64,000 nt of DNA from Flavobacteriales bacterium (GTDB taxonomy: Bacteria > Bacteroidota > Bacteroidia > Flavobacteriales_F > PHOS-HE28): positions 868,001-932,000 of the forward strand of contig JADJAA010000001.1 in assembly GCA_016704485.1 (NCBI GenBank). The letters are read 5' to 3'. Made by a program: the position numbers and the translations under genes. Below are positions 27,524 to 37,332 of the stretch, in pieces; the first letter of the stretch is position 1, and each line of letters starts with the position of its first letter. The notes beneath the pieces are model-generated. The model ran no database searches, was not told the origin of the DNA, and saw only the letters and a program-made list of their open reading frames with translations.

Positions 27524-30025
27524 ATGGCACCTACTTTCACATACCGAACGATCTTAACGATCCTGATCTTCTTCACCGGTTTCTGGGCCCAAGCTCAGAA
27601 TGTGGGGATCAATACCACTGGTTCCGCACCAAATGCATACGCATTGCTCGATGCGGATAACAACGGGTTATTGTTGGGTGCTTTGTTACCACGACTCTCA
27701 ACAGCTTCTCGTCTCGCCATGGCGGGCCTCAGCGGAACGGAAGATGGATTGGTGGTGTACGACACAACAACAAAATCTTTTTGGTATTGGGATGGAACGC
27801 AGTGGGTGGAATTCGGAGCGGGAGGTGGTGGCGGATGGCAACTCAACGGCAACGCGGGTACAGTAGACGGCACCCACTTTTTGGGGACTACGGATGATGT
27901 ACCGCTCACCTTCAGGGTGAATGGAGAGCAAGCGGGACGGATCGACCATTTCTTGTTCAATACATTTTTAGGGTATGAAGCTGGGGGCAACACCAGCACG
28001 GGTATCGGCAATACTGCCTATGGTCATCAGTCACTGTATTCCAATTCCGTTGGAGGCTTCAATACGGCCCTTGGTCATTTGGCGCTCATCTCCAACAGCG
28101 AGGGGAACGAGAATACCGCCACCGGGTATCAGGCACTCCAGTACAACACGGTTGGTGGCAGGAATACCGCCATAGGTAACGGGGCATTGCGCGCCAATAC
28201 GCTCGGATGGGGCAATACGGCCAGCGGATATGAATCACTCCATTCCAACACCGAGGGAAATTTCAATGTCGCCATTGGGTTTTGGGCATTGGCTTCCAAC
28301 ACCACGGGGAACAACAATACAGCCATGGGGTTCAGGACCCTTTACTTCAATACTACTGGCCAATGGAATACGTCATGTGGTAACCATTCTCTTTATTCAA
28401 ATACAACAGGAGAACAAAACACTGCTATGGGATTCGAATCCCTACAGAATAACACTATAGGGAATAATAATACTGCCAATGGAGCGCGGACCCTCTATGC
28501 CAATACATCAGGGGCGCAAAACACTGCCATGGGATTTGAATCCCTTTATTTCAATACAACGGGAAGCGCCAATACCGCAAATGGTCACAGGGTACTCTTT
28601 CTAAATACTAGCGGAACGCTCAATACAGGAAATGGGTTGAACGCACTGTTTTCCAACACAACGGGATATGACAACACCGCCATTGGATCCTATTCGCTCA
28701 ACTCTAATACTTCAGGATATAGCAATAGTGCCATTGGAGGAAACGCACTATGGTTCAACACTACTGGGCATAGCAATACAGCCATCGGAGCCGTTGCTCT
28801 CTATTCCAACTCTTTAGGGGATTGGAATACTGCTCTTGGTGTTTCAGCTCTTGGGTCCAACCAAGCCGGATCGAATGCTACAGCTATAGGCGCTTATGCC
28901 ATGCAATACGCCAACAATAGCGGATCCACTTTCGAGAACACGAATGTAGCTGTGGGCTACGAGGCGCTGCGGGGTTCCACTGACCCAGCAGAGAACACCG
29001 GCAATGGGAATACGGCGGTGGGATACAGGTCGCTGCTGACGAACACGACGGGATACGAGAACACCGCCACCGGGTACCATGCCCTCCAGAGCAACACCAC
29101 GGGCTGGCAGAACACTGCGCATGGAGCTTGGGCATTAAACATGAACACCGTAGGACATAGCAATACCGCGCATGGCATTGGAGCACTTCGGGGAAGTACA
29201 ACCGGCTATGGTAACAGTGCCGTCGGAGGAGGTAGCCTCTACATGAACACAGCTGGATCGCAGAACTCTGCCTTTGGATATTCAACCCTCGTGACCAATG
29301 AAGGAAATGACAATACGGCTATGGGCTGCATGGCCATGCATATCTACAGTACGGGAAATCGTAATACCGCCTTGGGTACATGGGCGCTCTATGGCAACTA
29401 CTATACTGGCAACGACAACACGGCATTGGGTGCGGCTGCGGGCACGAATGCTGACCTTACAGGCACCATTGCAGTGGGATACTTCGCCACCGCTGGAATC
29501 AACTATCGTGCGGTTATCGGTACGGCGGTCCACACAAACCTCACTGGTGGTTTCGGTGCCTGGCAGGACCTGAGTGATGGCCGGTTCAAGCGCCACGTTC
29601 AGGAGGACGTACCCGGATTAGAATTCATTGCGCGGCTGCGACCCGTGACCTACACCCTGGACGCCCACGGTGTGGATGCATTTCTTGGCATTGCACAACG
29701 CATGGATACGTTGCCGGATGAAGATGGGAAGGCACAATACCGGGAACGGCTGAGCGAGGTATCGGCACAACGACAGACCGGTTTCATCGCTCAAGAAGTT
29801 GAAGAAGCAGCGCGGTTGGCGGGCTATGACTTCAGTGGAGTGCATCATCCAAAATCGGAGACCGACCACTATACCTTGGGCTACGCAAGCTTCACGGTAC
29901 CCATTGTAAAAGCGATCCAGGAACTGAATGTCACTGTCCTAGAGCAGCAGAAAATTAACGACCAGCTACGCGAAGAGTTAGAGATGCTGCGCAAGGAGTT
30001 GTTGGAAATGAAGGCAGGAAAATGA
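27524..30025 (+). CDS. NTAxG-repeat fibre protein with S74 self-cleaving chaperone domain
   Basis: The 833-residue protein has a signal peptide (to AQAQ, about residue 25), a short N-terminal domain (GSAPNAYALLDADNNGLLLG... YDTTTKSFWYWDGTQWVEF), and about 28 tandem 17-residue repeats of the form NTAxGxxxLxxNTxGxx. A peptidase S74 domain follows (about 675-800), then a C-terminal coiled coil (EQQKINDQLREELEMLRKEL). S74 domains trimerise tail-spike-like fibres and cut themselves off using a Ser-Lys dyad. Here SDGRFK supplies Ser about 684 and Lys about 689. No T9SS sorting domain is present. A paralogue with a collagen-like stalk is at 43830. Likely a trimeric surface fibre. Confidence 0.85.
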   Translation: MAPTFTYRTILTILIFFTGFWAQAQNVGINTTGSAPNAYALLDADNNGLLLGALLPRLSTASRLAMAGLSGTEDGLVVYDTTTKSFWYWDGTQWVEFGAGGGGGWQLNGNAGTVDGTHFLGTTDDVPLTFRVNGEQAGRIDHFLFNTFLGYEAGGNTSTGIGNTAYGHQSLYSNSVGGFNTALGHLALISNSEGNENTATGYQALQYNTVGGRNTAIGNGALRANTLGWGNTASGYESLHSNTEGNFNVAIGFWALASNTTGNNNTAMGFRTLYFNTTGQWNTSCGNHSLYSNTTGEQNTAMGFESLQNNTIGNNNTANGARTLYANTSGAQNTAMGFESLYFNTTGSANTANGHRVLFLNTSGTLNTGNGLNALFSNTTGYDNTAIGSYSLNSNTSGYSNSAIGGNALWFNTTGHSNTAIGAVALYSNSLGDWNTALGVSALGSNQAGSNATAIGAYAMQYANNSGSTFENTNVAVGYEALRGSTDPAENTGNGNTAVGYRSLLTNTTGYENTATGYHALQSNTTGWQNTAHGAWALNMNTVGHSNTAHGIGALRGSTTGYGNSAVGGGSLYMNTAGSQNSAFGYSTLVTNEGNDNTAMGCMAMHIYSTGNRNTALGTWALYGNYYTGNDNTALGAAAGTNADLTGTIAVGYFATAGINYRAVIGTAVHTNLTGGFGAWQDLSDGRFKRHVQEDVPGLEFIARLRPVTYTLDAHGVDAFLGIAQRMDTLPDEDGKAQYRERLSEVSAQRQTGFIAQEVEEAARLAGYDFSGVHHPKSETDHYTLGYASFTVPIVKAIQELNVTVLEQQKINDQLREELEMLRKELLEMKAGK
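28010..29467 (+). repeat. Tandem 51-base repeat array inside the fibre gene
   Basis: About 28 in-frame units of 51 bases (17 residues) run through this stretch. Units 18, 19, 25 and 27 deviate in length. Bases diverge mostly at third positions while NTA-G-L-N-G positions hold, the mark of protein-level selection. Confidence 0.85.
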
Positions 30026-30151
30026 ACGGTGAGTTCGACACAGACATGGTCCGCATCAACCACAACTTGAAGTTGCACTAGGAGCAGCACTAGAACGGAT
30101 CAAAGAACTTCAACGGCTCGTTGCCACGCAAGAAACCATTCAAACAAGACC

Positions 30152-30904
30152 ATGACCCACTTCACTGCCGTTATCGTAGACGATGAAGAACAACAACGCA
30201 AAGGGCTTTCGGCCTTATTGCAACGTCGCCATCCAGGCATCAACCTGCTCGGCACAGCAGAAGATGTGCCCAGCGGCATTGCGCTGATCAAGGAATGTGC
30301 GCCACAACTTCTCTTTTTGGACATCGAGCTCAAGAACTTGACCGGGTTCGATCTGCTAAAGGGCTTAGGTGATAACCGACCACACGTTATTTTCACCACG
30401 GCCCATGAGAGTTATGCTGTAAAAGCCATCCGCTTCAGCGCCCTCGACTATTTACTAAAACCCATCGACCCGGTAGAGCTTTCCGAGGCAATCGGAAAGG
30501 CGGAGAAAACAATAGTCGGAACGGAGCGCGCACCAATGGTGGATATGCTGTTAAAGAACATCGACCGATCCACCGGTGATCGCACCATCGCATTGCCTGT
30601 TAGCGATGGCTTGGAGTTGGTGCACGTGAACGAGATCGTAAGTTGCGAATCGGACTCCAACTACACCACGCTCCATTTACGGGACAAAAAGAAGCTGGTG
30701 ATCTCGCGAACGCTGAAGGAATTCGAGGATATCCTTACAGAGGACCACTTCATCCGGATCCACAACAGCTTTTTGGTGAACACCAAACACATCAAAAAAT
30801 ACATTCGTGGCGACGGTGGCGAGGTGGTCCTTTCCAACGAACAGAACATTCCGGTTGCCCGCCGCAAGAAGCAGGAGCTGCTGGATTCGTTGAATATGCT
30901 TTAA
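30152..30904 (+). CDS. LytTR-family response regulator
   Basis: The 250-residue protein has a receiver domain (residues 5-120; acidic pair VDDEE, phospho-acceptor Asp 57 in LFLDIEL, Lys 103 in LLKPID). A LytTR DNA-binding domain follows (about 150-248; ESDSNYTTLHL, HFIRIHNSFLVN). It should be activated by LytS-type kinases; three are encoded at 8958, 21863 and 23910, but none is adjacent. It lies 126 bases after the fibre gene with no visible terminator between, so read-through is possible. LytTR proteins bind tandem repeats in promoters; none was identified here. Confidence 0.92.
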   Translation: MTHFTAVIVDDEEQQRKGLSALLQRRHPGINLLGTAEDVPSGIALIKECAPQLLFLDIELKNLTGFDLLKGLGDNRPHVIFTTAHESYAVKAIRFSALDYLLKPIDPVELSEAIGKAEKTIVGTERAPMVDMLLKNIDRSTGDRTIALPVSDGLELVHVNEIVSCESDSNYTTLHLRDKKKLVISRTLKEFEDILTEDHFIRIHNSFLVNTKHIKKYIRGDGGEVVLSNEQNIPVARRKKQELLDSLNML

Positions 30905-31048
30905 GCCGGGGATAAAGGGCACCTTAAAAACGTTTCTTCGGCACCATGAAGAATGCGCGTTGCCCTTCGGCTAATGACTGATATTGATCATGTACTTCGC
31001 GGCATCGATCGGCTATTCTGATCAGCTCCAAACGCGATCCGGCAGCAA

Positions 31049-31077
31049 AAAACCCCGATCATTCCGACCGGGGTTTT
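31049..31077. terminator. Bidirectional terminator between convergent genes
   Basis: A perfect 9-base stem (AAAACCCCG / CGGGGTTTT) with an 11-base loop lies between the LytTR gene (plus) and the RND gene (minus). Runs of A and T on both sides suit termination from either direction. Confidence 0.85.
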
Positions 31078-31099
31078 CAATTTGAAAAAGAGAATTGTT

Positions 31100-34000
31100 C
31101 TACGACTTCCCACCTGCGCTTTCGAAACCGCTGATGTCCATCGGTAGTTCTCCGCGTTTCCATGCACGGCGGTGCTTGATCTTTTGTACGATCAACAACA
31201 TCACCGGGACCATGATCAACGTTAGGAAGGTTGCGAAGATGAGACCGTAGATAACTGCCCAGCTGAGCGGTCCCCAGAAGATCACGTTGTCGCCACCCAT
31301 GTGGATGTGTGGATCCAATTCGGTGAACAGACTGATGAAGTTGAAGTTGAGTCCTATGGCCAATGGCAAAAGACCCAATACCGCAGTGATCGCCGTAAGC
31401 AACACCGGACGCAAACGTGTGCGACCTGCAATGATCAGTGCTTCCATGCTCTCATCATTCGGGATAACGTCCTCTGTTCCCAATCCCAATTTACGTTGTG
31501 CACGTGCGAACAACAACCGAGCAAAGTCCATCAATACGATCGCGTTGTTAACTACGACACCGATCAGCGAGATGATGCCGAGCATGGTCATGAGGATGAT
31601 GAAATCCATGCGGAAGACCACCAAGCCCAAGAACACACCAATGGTACTGAAGATCACCGTGCTCATAACGATCATCGGATAACTGATGCTGTTGAACTGC
31701 GCTACGATGATCAGGAATACCACGAAGATCGCAACTACGAATGCCATCAACAGGAAGTTCATGTCCTTTGCTTGATCCTCTTGTTCGCCGGTGAATCGCA
31801 AACTGTTCACAGGGCTTACGGTGTACCCTGCGGCCATCTCATCCTTGATCTGCTGCACCACTTCATTGTTGTTGTAACCCGCGATCACGTTACTGCTAAC
31901 GGTGATCACCCGGTCGAGGTCCTTGCGTTTGATCGCGCTGAACGTGCTACCATATTCCGCATGTGCTACCGCACTGATCGGCACTTGGCGGATCTGTCCG
32001 GTAAGCATGTCACGGAACGTAATGCGCATGTCCAATAACTGTTGCGCATCGTACCGGTACTCATCCTTCAAGCGCACATTGATCTCGTAATCATCATCAT
32101 CCCCTTCAATTCGGAAGGTGCTGACTTCCTTGCCGAACAACGCTGTACGAATGGCATCCGCAACGGCGTATGTGCTTACGTTCAAGCGACGCGCTTTCTC
32201 GCGATCGATCACGATCGGCATCTCCGGTTTCGCACGATCGATGTCGATCCGAAGTGCTTCGACCCCAGGTACGTTCTTTGCATCGATGAATGCCTTTACT
32301 TTCTCAGCTTCGTCCAACAAGGCATCGATCTCTTTGCCGCGGATCTCGATGTTCACCGGTTTTCCAACGGGCGGCCCATCAGCATTCTTCGCAACGGTGA
32401 CCACAACGCCGGGGTATCCTGTAACACCTTTCTGCAACGCTTCCAATACGTCGTTCGTGTTGATCCCTTTACGGTCGGCGAATTTCACGAAGCTGATCTG
32501 CACACGCCCTTTGTTCGGCGTAGCTCCCAATTCCACCTGCCCGGTACCAGGATCGCTGGTGCCCTTCCCAACTTGCGCGATCACGGAATTCACAAGGAAG
32601 TTCACGGTATCCTTACCGATCACATTTCCATCCTCATCCTTTAGTTCGCGCACTTCGCTGTACTGCGGATCGTTCACCACCTTCATTACCTGAGCTTCCA
32701 CTACACGGGTAATGCTGTCGGTCTTGAGTATGTCCGTACCGATCGGCGCTTCAATGAAGGCGTTGATGAACTGTGGTTGATTGCTCGGGAAGAACAATGT
32801 TTTCGGTGGGAACAAGCCCAACAGAACGAAGGCCAGGATCAGCAAGCCAAATGTGCCGAACAAGAACGTACGTGGATGATGCTTGCTCAAGGCATAGCGC
32901 AAAAAACCTTCGTACTTGTGCTCCAACCTCGGCAACCAATTGTTCTGGAACAAGTTGGTAAGTGGTTCAAAGATCTTATTGTTGGCAATGCCCATTAGTC
33001 CGAAGAACGCAGCCAACGTACCAATGCTGAAGACGAACGTACTGTGTGCAACTCCGCCGATCATGGCCAACACGACACCGATCGCAATGAGAATGCCCGA
33101 TACACGCCACATCTTCTTGGTGGGCATGTGATCGTTCTCCACCTTCATGAATTTCGATGCCAACGCAGGATTCACGACCAACGCAACGAACAATGAACTA
33201 CCCAACGCGATCATGAACGTGATCGGCATAAGGCTCATGAACTCACCCATGATACCGGGCCAGAACAACAGCGGAGCGAACACCATTACCGTTGCCGTTG
33301 TGGCAGCAATGATCGGCATGGTCACCTCACCTACCGCGAGGCCCGTGGCCTTCATGGCGGGTTCGCCATTGCTCATGTGGCGGTAAATGTTCTCTACGAT
33401 CACGATACCATCATCCACCAATCGACCCAATGCAAGGATCAATGCGAACAGCACCATCATGTTCAATGAAATGCCGAACAGGTTGAGCAAGGTGAAGGAG
33501 ATGAACATGCTCATCGGGATCGCAAGTCCAACGAACATCGCGTTGCGCAGACCGAGGAACAACATCAGTACACCGATCACTAGAACAACACCCAATACGA
33601 TGTGGTTCATCAACTCATCCACACTCACACGCGTTTGTTCGCTTTGGTCCCCGGTAACAGTAATGGTAAGGTCGGTAGGTAGTTCCCTGCCGACATCTTC
33701 TTTAAGGATAGCATTGATCTTGTCACTGGCATCCAAAAGATTTTCGCCAGCACGTTTGATCACGTCCAACATCACCACGCTCTTGCCATACTCACGCGCA
33801 AAACTCTCCGGCTCTTTGTAACCGAATGTCACATCCGCAATGTCGCGCAAGCGTACTTCACGCTGCCCTTCATTCTTTACAACGATATCCTTGATCTGCG
33901 CTATGTCCTTGAATTCGCCGACGATCCGTACGCTTCTCCGCTGATCTCCGGTGAGGAGGTCGCCACCGCTCATGGTGAGGTTCTCACTGCGCAACGCGTT

Positions 34001-34669
34001 ACCGATGTCATCGAAGTTGAGCATCAGCGCCTCCATCTGATAGAGGTCCACGCTCACCCGTACTTCACGGTCCGGAACACCACGGATCTCCACCTTGTTG
34101 ATCTCGGTAAGGTCTTCTATGCGATCCTCCAAATGCTTGGCATATTCATGGAGTTGCTCCATCGGATAATCACCACTCAAGTTGATGTTCATCACCGGCA
34201 CAAGCTCGCTGAAGTTCATCTCGAAGATATTCGGCTCCGATGGCAGGTCCGTTGGGAAATTCGCATCACCCCGTGCTTTATCCACGGCGTCCTTCACCTT
34301 ACGCAAGGCTTCGGTCGGTGAAATGTCATACGTGAACTTCACATCGATGGAACTGAAGTTCGGCACACTGGTACTGGTGATCTGATCCACACCGGTTATG
34401 GTGTTCAATTCCTTCTCAATGGGCTTGGTGATCAGCTTTTCGATGTCCACCACCGAGCTGCTGTTGTACGGCGTAGCAATGAAGATCTCCGGCGTAACCA
34501 CCTCAGGAAAACTCACCTTAGGCATTACAATGTAGGAGTATACACCCATGACGCAGATCAGGATCGTTAGCACGATCACGGTGGTGCGGTTGTTCACCGC
34601 CCACGTGGTGATGGCGAACTGACGTTCCGGACCATGCAGATCCTTCTCAATATCCTCGTTGCTGTGCAT
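31100..34669 (-). CDS. RND efflux transporter, AcrB/HAE1-like inner-membrane pump
   Basis: The 1189-residue protein has the RND layout: a first span near residues 29-50 after ITTWAVNNRTTVIVLTILIC, a large periplasmic porter loop, a membrane block (about 365-590), a second loop and a second membrane block. The fourth-span proton-relay motif LGRLVDDGIVIVEN is present. It is longer than AcrB (1049) because of an insert in the middle membrane region (about 530-620). Such pumps use proton motive force to expel drugs, detergents or lipids through a TolC-like channel. It is the last gene of the tetR-tolC-mfp-rnd unit, 32 bases after the MFP stop, and ends at a terminator. Confidence 0.93.
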   Translation of the reverse strand: MHSNEDIEKDLHGPERQFAITTWAVNNRTTVIVLTILICVMGVYSYIVMPKVSFPEVVTPEIFIATPYNSSSVVDIEKLITKPIEKELNTITGVDQITSTSVPNFSSIDVKFTYDISPTEALRKVKDAVDKARGDANFPTDLPSEPNIFEMNFSELVPVMNINLSGDYPMEQLHEYAKHLEDRIEDLTEINKVEIRGVPDREVRVSVDLYQMEALMLNFDDIGNALRSENLTMSGGDLLTGDQRRSVRIVGEFKDIAQIKDIVVKNEGQREVRLRDIADVTFGYKEPESFAREYGKSVVMLDVIKRAGENLLDASDKINAILKEDVGRELPTDLTITVTGDQSEQTRVSVDELMNHIVLGVVLVIGVLMLFLGLRNAMFVGLAIPMSMFISFTLLNLFGISLNMMVLFALILALGRLVDDGIVIVENIYRHMSNGEPAMKATGLAVGEVTMPIIAATTATVMVFAPLLFWPGIMGEFMSLMPITFMIALGSSLFVALVVNPALASKFMKVENDHMPTKKMWRVSGILIAIGVVLAMIGGVAHSTFVFSIGTLAAFFGLMGIANNKIFEPLTNLFQNNWLPRLEHKYEGFLRYALSKHHPRTFLFGTFGLLILAFVLLGLFPPKTLFFPSNQPQFINAFIEAPIGTDILKTDSITRVVEAQVMKVVNDPQYSEVRELKDEDGNVIGKDTVNFLVNSVIAQVGKGTSDPGTGQVELGATPNKGRVQISFVKFADRKGINTNDVLEALQKGVTGYPGVVVTVAKNADGPPVGKPVNIEIRGKEIDALLDEAEKVKAFIDAKNVPGVEALRIDIDRAKPEMPIVIDREKARRLNVSTYAVADAIRTALFGKEVSTFRIEGDDDDYEINVRLKDEYRYDAQQLLDMRITFRDMLTGQIRQVPISAVAHAEYGSTFSAIKRKDLDRVITVSSNVIAGYNNNEVVQQIKDEMAAGYTVSPVNSLRFTGEQEDQAKDMNFLLMAFVVAIFVVFLIIVAQFNSISYPMIVMSTVIFSTIGVFLGLVVFRMDFIILMTMLGIISLIGVVVNNAIVLMDFARLLFARAQRKLGLGTEDVIPNDESMEALIIAGRTRLRPVLLTAITAVLGLLPLAIGLNFNFISLFTELDPHIHMGGDNVIFWGPLSWAVIYGLIFATFLTLIMVPVMLLIVQKIKHRRAWKRGELPMDISGFESAGGKS

Positions 34670-34701
34670 TATCGTTCTGCTTTGGACTGCTGCGGTAGAC
34701 C

Positions 34702-35888
34702 TTATTTCACGACCATTTGCAATGGCTCCGCAACACGTACCGTTGCACCTTCGCTAACGTTCTTCGCACCCTCATCGATGATCAGTTCGCCACCACGCAA
34801 TGCGCCCGGTTGCGATGGGGCAATGCTCAAACTGCCTTTGTACTGGCTCAGGCGCTCCACCATCACTTTGCGTGCAATCGCTTCATCATTACGCGTCCTG
34901 TCCAGAATGAAAATGTAGTTATTACCGTCCACGTCCTGCAACACTGCACGTGCAGGTACTACCAACGCACTGTCGTTCTTTCCGTCCTGTATGCTGATGT
35001 CACTTAGGAGGTTCGGCCGCATGTATTTCTCTGCCTTCGGCACACGCACGGATACTTTGAACGTGCGATTCATGGGGTCGATGAACTGACTTACGTGTGC
35101 CAACTCTCCATCGAAGGTTTCATTCAGGCTTGGGAATGAAACTTTTACAGGTGCTCCTGTTTGGATCGTTCTCAGATAGCTCTCCGGAATATCCGCTTCC
35201 AACTGTACACCGCTCATTTACGACACGTGCTACGGGTTGCATCGGACTGGCCATATCGCCAACGCGCAACATGATCTCATCCACCTGCCCGCTGAAAGGA
35301 GCTGTAATGTTGCTCAAGCGTTGTTGTTCGCGCATCGCGGCAAGGCCAGCTTCAGCCTGTTCCATTTGCGACTTGATCTGCAAGAACTCCATCTCACTAC
35401 CGATCTGCTGATCCCACAATTGTTTTTGTTTGTTGTAAGGCCGTACGCGCCAATTCCATGCCTGTTTCGGCTTGGGCGATCTGCTTTGCTACAATGTCAT
35501 TATCAATGCTTACAAGCAATTGGCCCGCACTCACCTTGTCTCCCGCTTTCACAAGAACACGACGGACGCGACCGCCTTGCTGTGCGAAAAGTGCAGCGGA
35601 CTCATCCGCTTTTACCACACCATGTACATCGACGTAATGCGAAAAGGAGCCGGCTTTGACCTCAGCGGATGTTACCGTGTTCAGGTTGCGGCGCACCGTG
35701 CTGTCGTTCTCCGCCAACCAGGTCTCGATGTCCTTGATCTGTGTACCCAATTCCGCATACTTCACCTTCAGTGAATCACGCTCTGCGCGCTTGCGGTCCA
35801 GGTCGCTCTTATCTGGCGCGGATCCGCAGGAAGCCAAGAGGATCGTTAGTGCGACCGTGATCGCTATTGTAATGATCGGGTGTTTCAT
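34702..35888 (-). pseudogene. HlyD-family membrane fusion protein of the efflux system, two apparent frameshifts
   Basis: Three overlapping frames together give one RND adaptor of about 395 residues. The start at 35888 gives a lipoprotein signal ending LLASCG; then a coiled coil (DRKRAERDSLKVKYAELGTQ), the biotinyl-lipoyl-like half (GGRVRRVLVKAGDKVSAGQL), the hairpin, the second lipoyl half (APFSGQVDEIML) and beta-barrel (GVQLEADIPESYL). The first break is at the five-T run 35423-35427; with one base fewer the join reads ALQQTKQLWDQQIGSEMEF. The second is at 35217-35219, where one extra base restores RVVKMSGVQLEAD. Both breaks sit at short homopolymers in a well-kept protein, so sequence error is as likely as decay. 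Confidence 0.85.
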
Positions 35889-35988
35889 TGTGTAGTTGGG
35901 AAATTCGATTGCGGTGATAAGTTGTTCTGCGTAGTGCTTTTCGCAACGGTGCCGCGAAAGCACATGTGCACGTAGTTGGTCCGTTGAT

Positions 35989-37332
35989 TCAATAGAGATC
36001 CAGTGACTTTCTGAGATCTGCGCGCGCCATCAACAATTCAACCATCCGTTGGATGTACATCTGCTGAGCCATTAGATAGTTGCCTTGTTCTTGTGTGTAT
36101 TCGAAACTGCTTGCACTTCCGGTATTGAACTTGATCGTGGTACGGTCCATGATCTTCTTGCTCAACTCCATGCTCTTCTCCTCCGTCAACAGATTGTCCA
36201 TTGCTGTGCGCGCTTGTGATCTGCTTTGTTCGGCCATTGCGATCAGGCGCTGCTCGGTTGCTGTTTGATTCACCTTGGCCTGTTCAATTGCGATCTTGGT
36301 CTGCTTGGCCTTTTGGATACGACTACCACTGCTGAAGATGGGCACGTTCAATTGCAGACCCCAAAGTGTGGTGGGATAGAACTGGTATTGGCCACCGGGA
36401 TCGAACGTAGGTCCGTTCCATACTTGGCTGTGTTGCAAAAAACCACCCAATGAGGGAAGTGCTTTGACCACATCATTCTTGTGTTCCAGAACGCTTAGTC
36501 CAACGATCGTGTTCGCCGCCTGTAGTTCGATATGCGAGGAGGCTACCAATTCCTGCTCGCTCAAACTGGTCTCGTTCGGGTCTTTCAGTATATTCTCCAA
36601 TTCATCCGTAAGGATCAATGGTGTACCTTGTGGTGTGCCCATGGTCAGAGCCAATAGCATACGCGCCACATTCGCTTGTTGCTCAAAATTCCGCTGCTGA
36701 GCGCGAGCTTGTTCCAACTGGATGTTGATCCGGTCCACATCGGTCTGCTCCAGAAAACCGGCTTCGAAGGTGGCCGTCACCTCGTTCAAACTTTTCTCCA
36801 ATAGCGGTAGGCTTTCACCGATCAACCGGATCCCTTCTTCAGCCGCCAATACACCGAAGTATGCCTTGGCCGTCTGGTTCCGCGCATCAGCCTGTGCTTT
36901 TTCCAGCTCTTGCTGGCTTTGGACCCTCAACTCCATTGCCGCCTTCAATCCCACGAGGTAGGAACCATCAAATATCAATTGGTTCAGCGATAGGCCGGCA
37001 TTCATACTCCATGGCACACCGAATTGTACAGGAAGCAGCTCCGGCGCTCCACTGCCAGGGGGGCTAAAGAAATTCGGGATCAACTGCGTAGGAACATCAA
37101 TGAAGTTCTGCAGCTGTACTGAACCATTGATCTGTGGCAGACCAACAGCGGCTATTTCCTTGCTCCGATGAATGGACTTTTCCGCTTCCAGCGCACTTGC
37201 CTGTACGGCGTAACTCTGTTTCGCTGCTAGATCCAGCGCTTGTTGAAGGCTAAGGCTCAAAGGGCCCTGTGCCTTCGCGCCAATGCTCGTCAGGGCTACT
37301 AGGCCCAGGGTTAACCATACTCGATGGATCAT
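35989..37332 (-). CDS. TolC-family outer-membrane efflux channel
   Basis: The 447-residue protein has a signal peptide (to AKAQ, about residue 22) and two repeated helical halves typical of outer-membrane efflux proteins (AAKQSYAVQASALEAEKSIH and EQELVASSHIELQAANTIVG; AQADARNQTAKAYFGVLAAE and NQTATEQRLIAMAEQSRSQA). It forms the trimeric exit duct for the adjacent pump. Its ATG overlaps the TetR stop (ATGA at 37329-37332), which indicates coupled translation. The adaptor gene follows after about 100 bases. Confidence 0.92.
   Translation of the reverse strand: MIHRVWLTLGLVALTSIGAKAQGPLSLSLQQALDLAAKQSYAVQASALEAEKSIHRSKEIAAVGLPQINGSVQLQNFIDVPTQLIPNFFSPPGSGAPELLPVQFGVPWSMNAGLSLNQLIFDGSYLVGLKAAMELRVQSQQELEKAQADARNQTAKAYFGVLAAEEGIRLIGESLPLLEKSLNEVTATFEAGFLEQTDVDRINIQLEQARAQQRNFEQQANVARMLLALTMGTPQGTPLILTDELENILKDPNETSLSEQELVASSHIELQAANTIVGLSVLEHKNDVVKALPSLGGFLQHSQVWNGPTFDPGGQYQFYPTTLWGLQLNVPIFSSGSRIQKAKQTKIAIEQAKVNQTATEQRLIAMAEQSRSQARTAMDNLLTEEKSMELSKKIMDRTTIKFNTGSASSFEYTQEQGNYLMAQQMYIQRMVELLMARADLRKSLDLY

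Noticed and set aside
28010..29467. Regular repeats that could suggest a CRISPR array
   Set aside because: The period is exactly 51 bases with no constant repeat/variable spacer pattern, and the repeat is in frame with a protein motif.
28010..30025. Prophage origin of the S74 fibre gene
   Set aside because: No other phage-like gene (capsid, terminase, integrase) lies near, and the protein carries a bacterial signal peptide.
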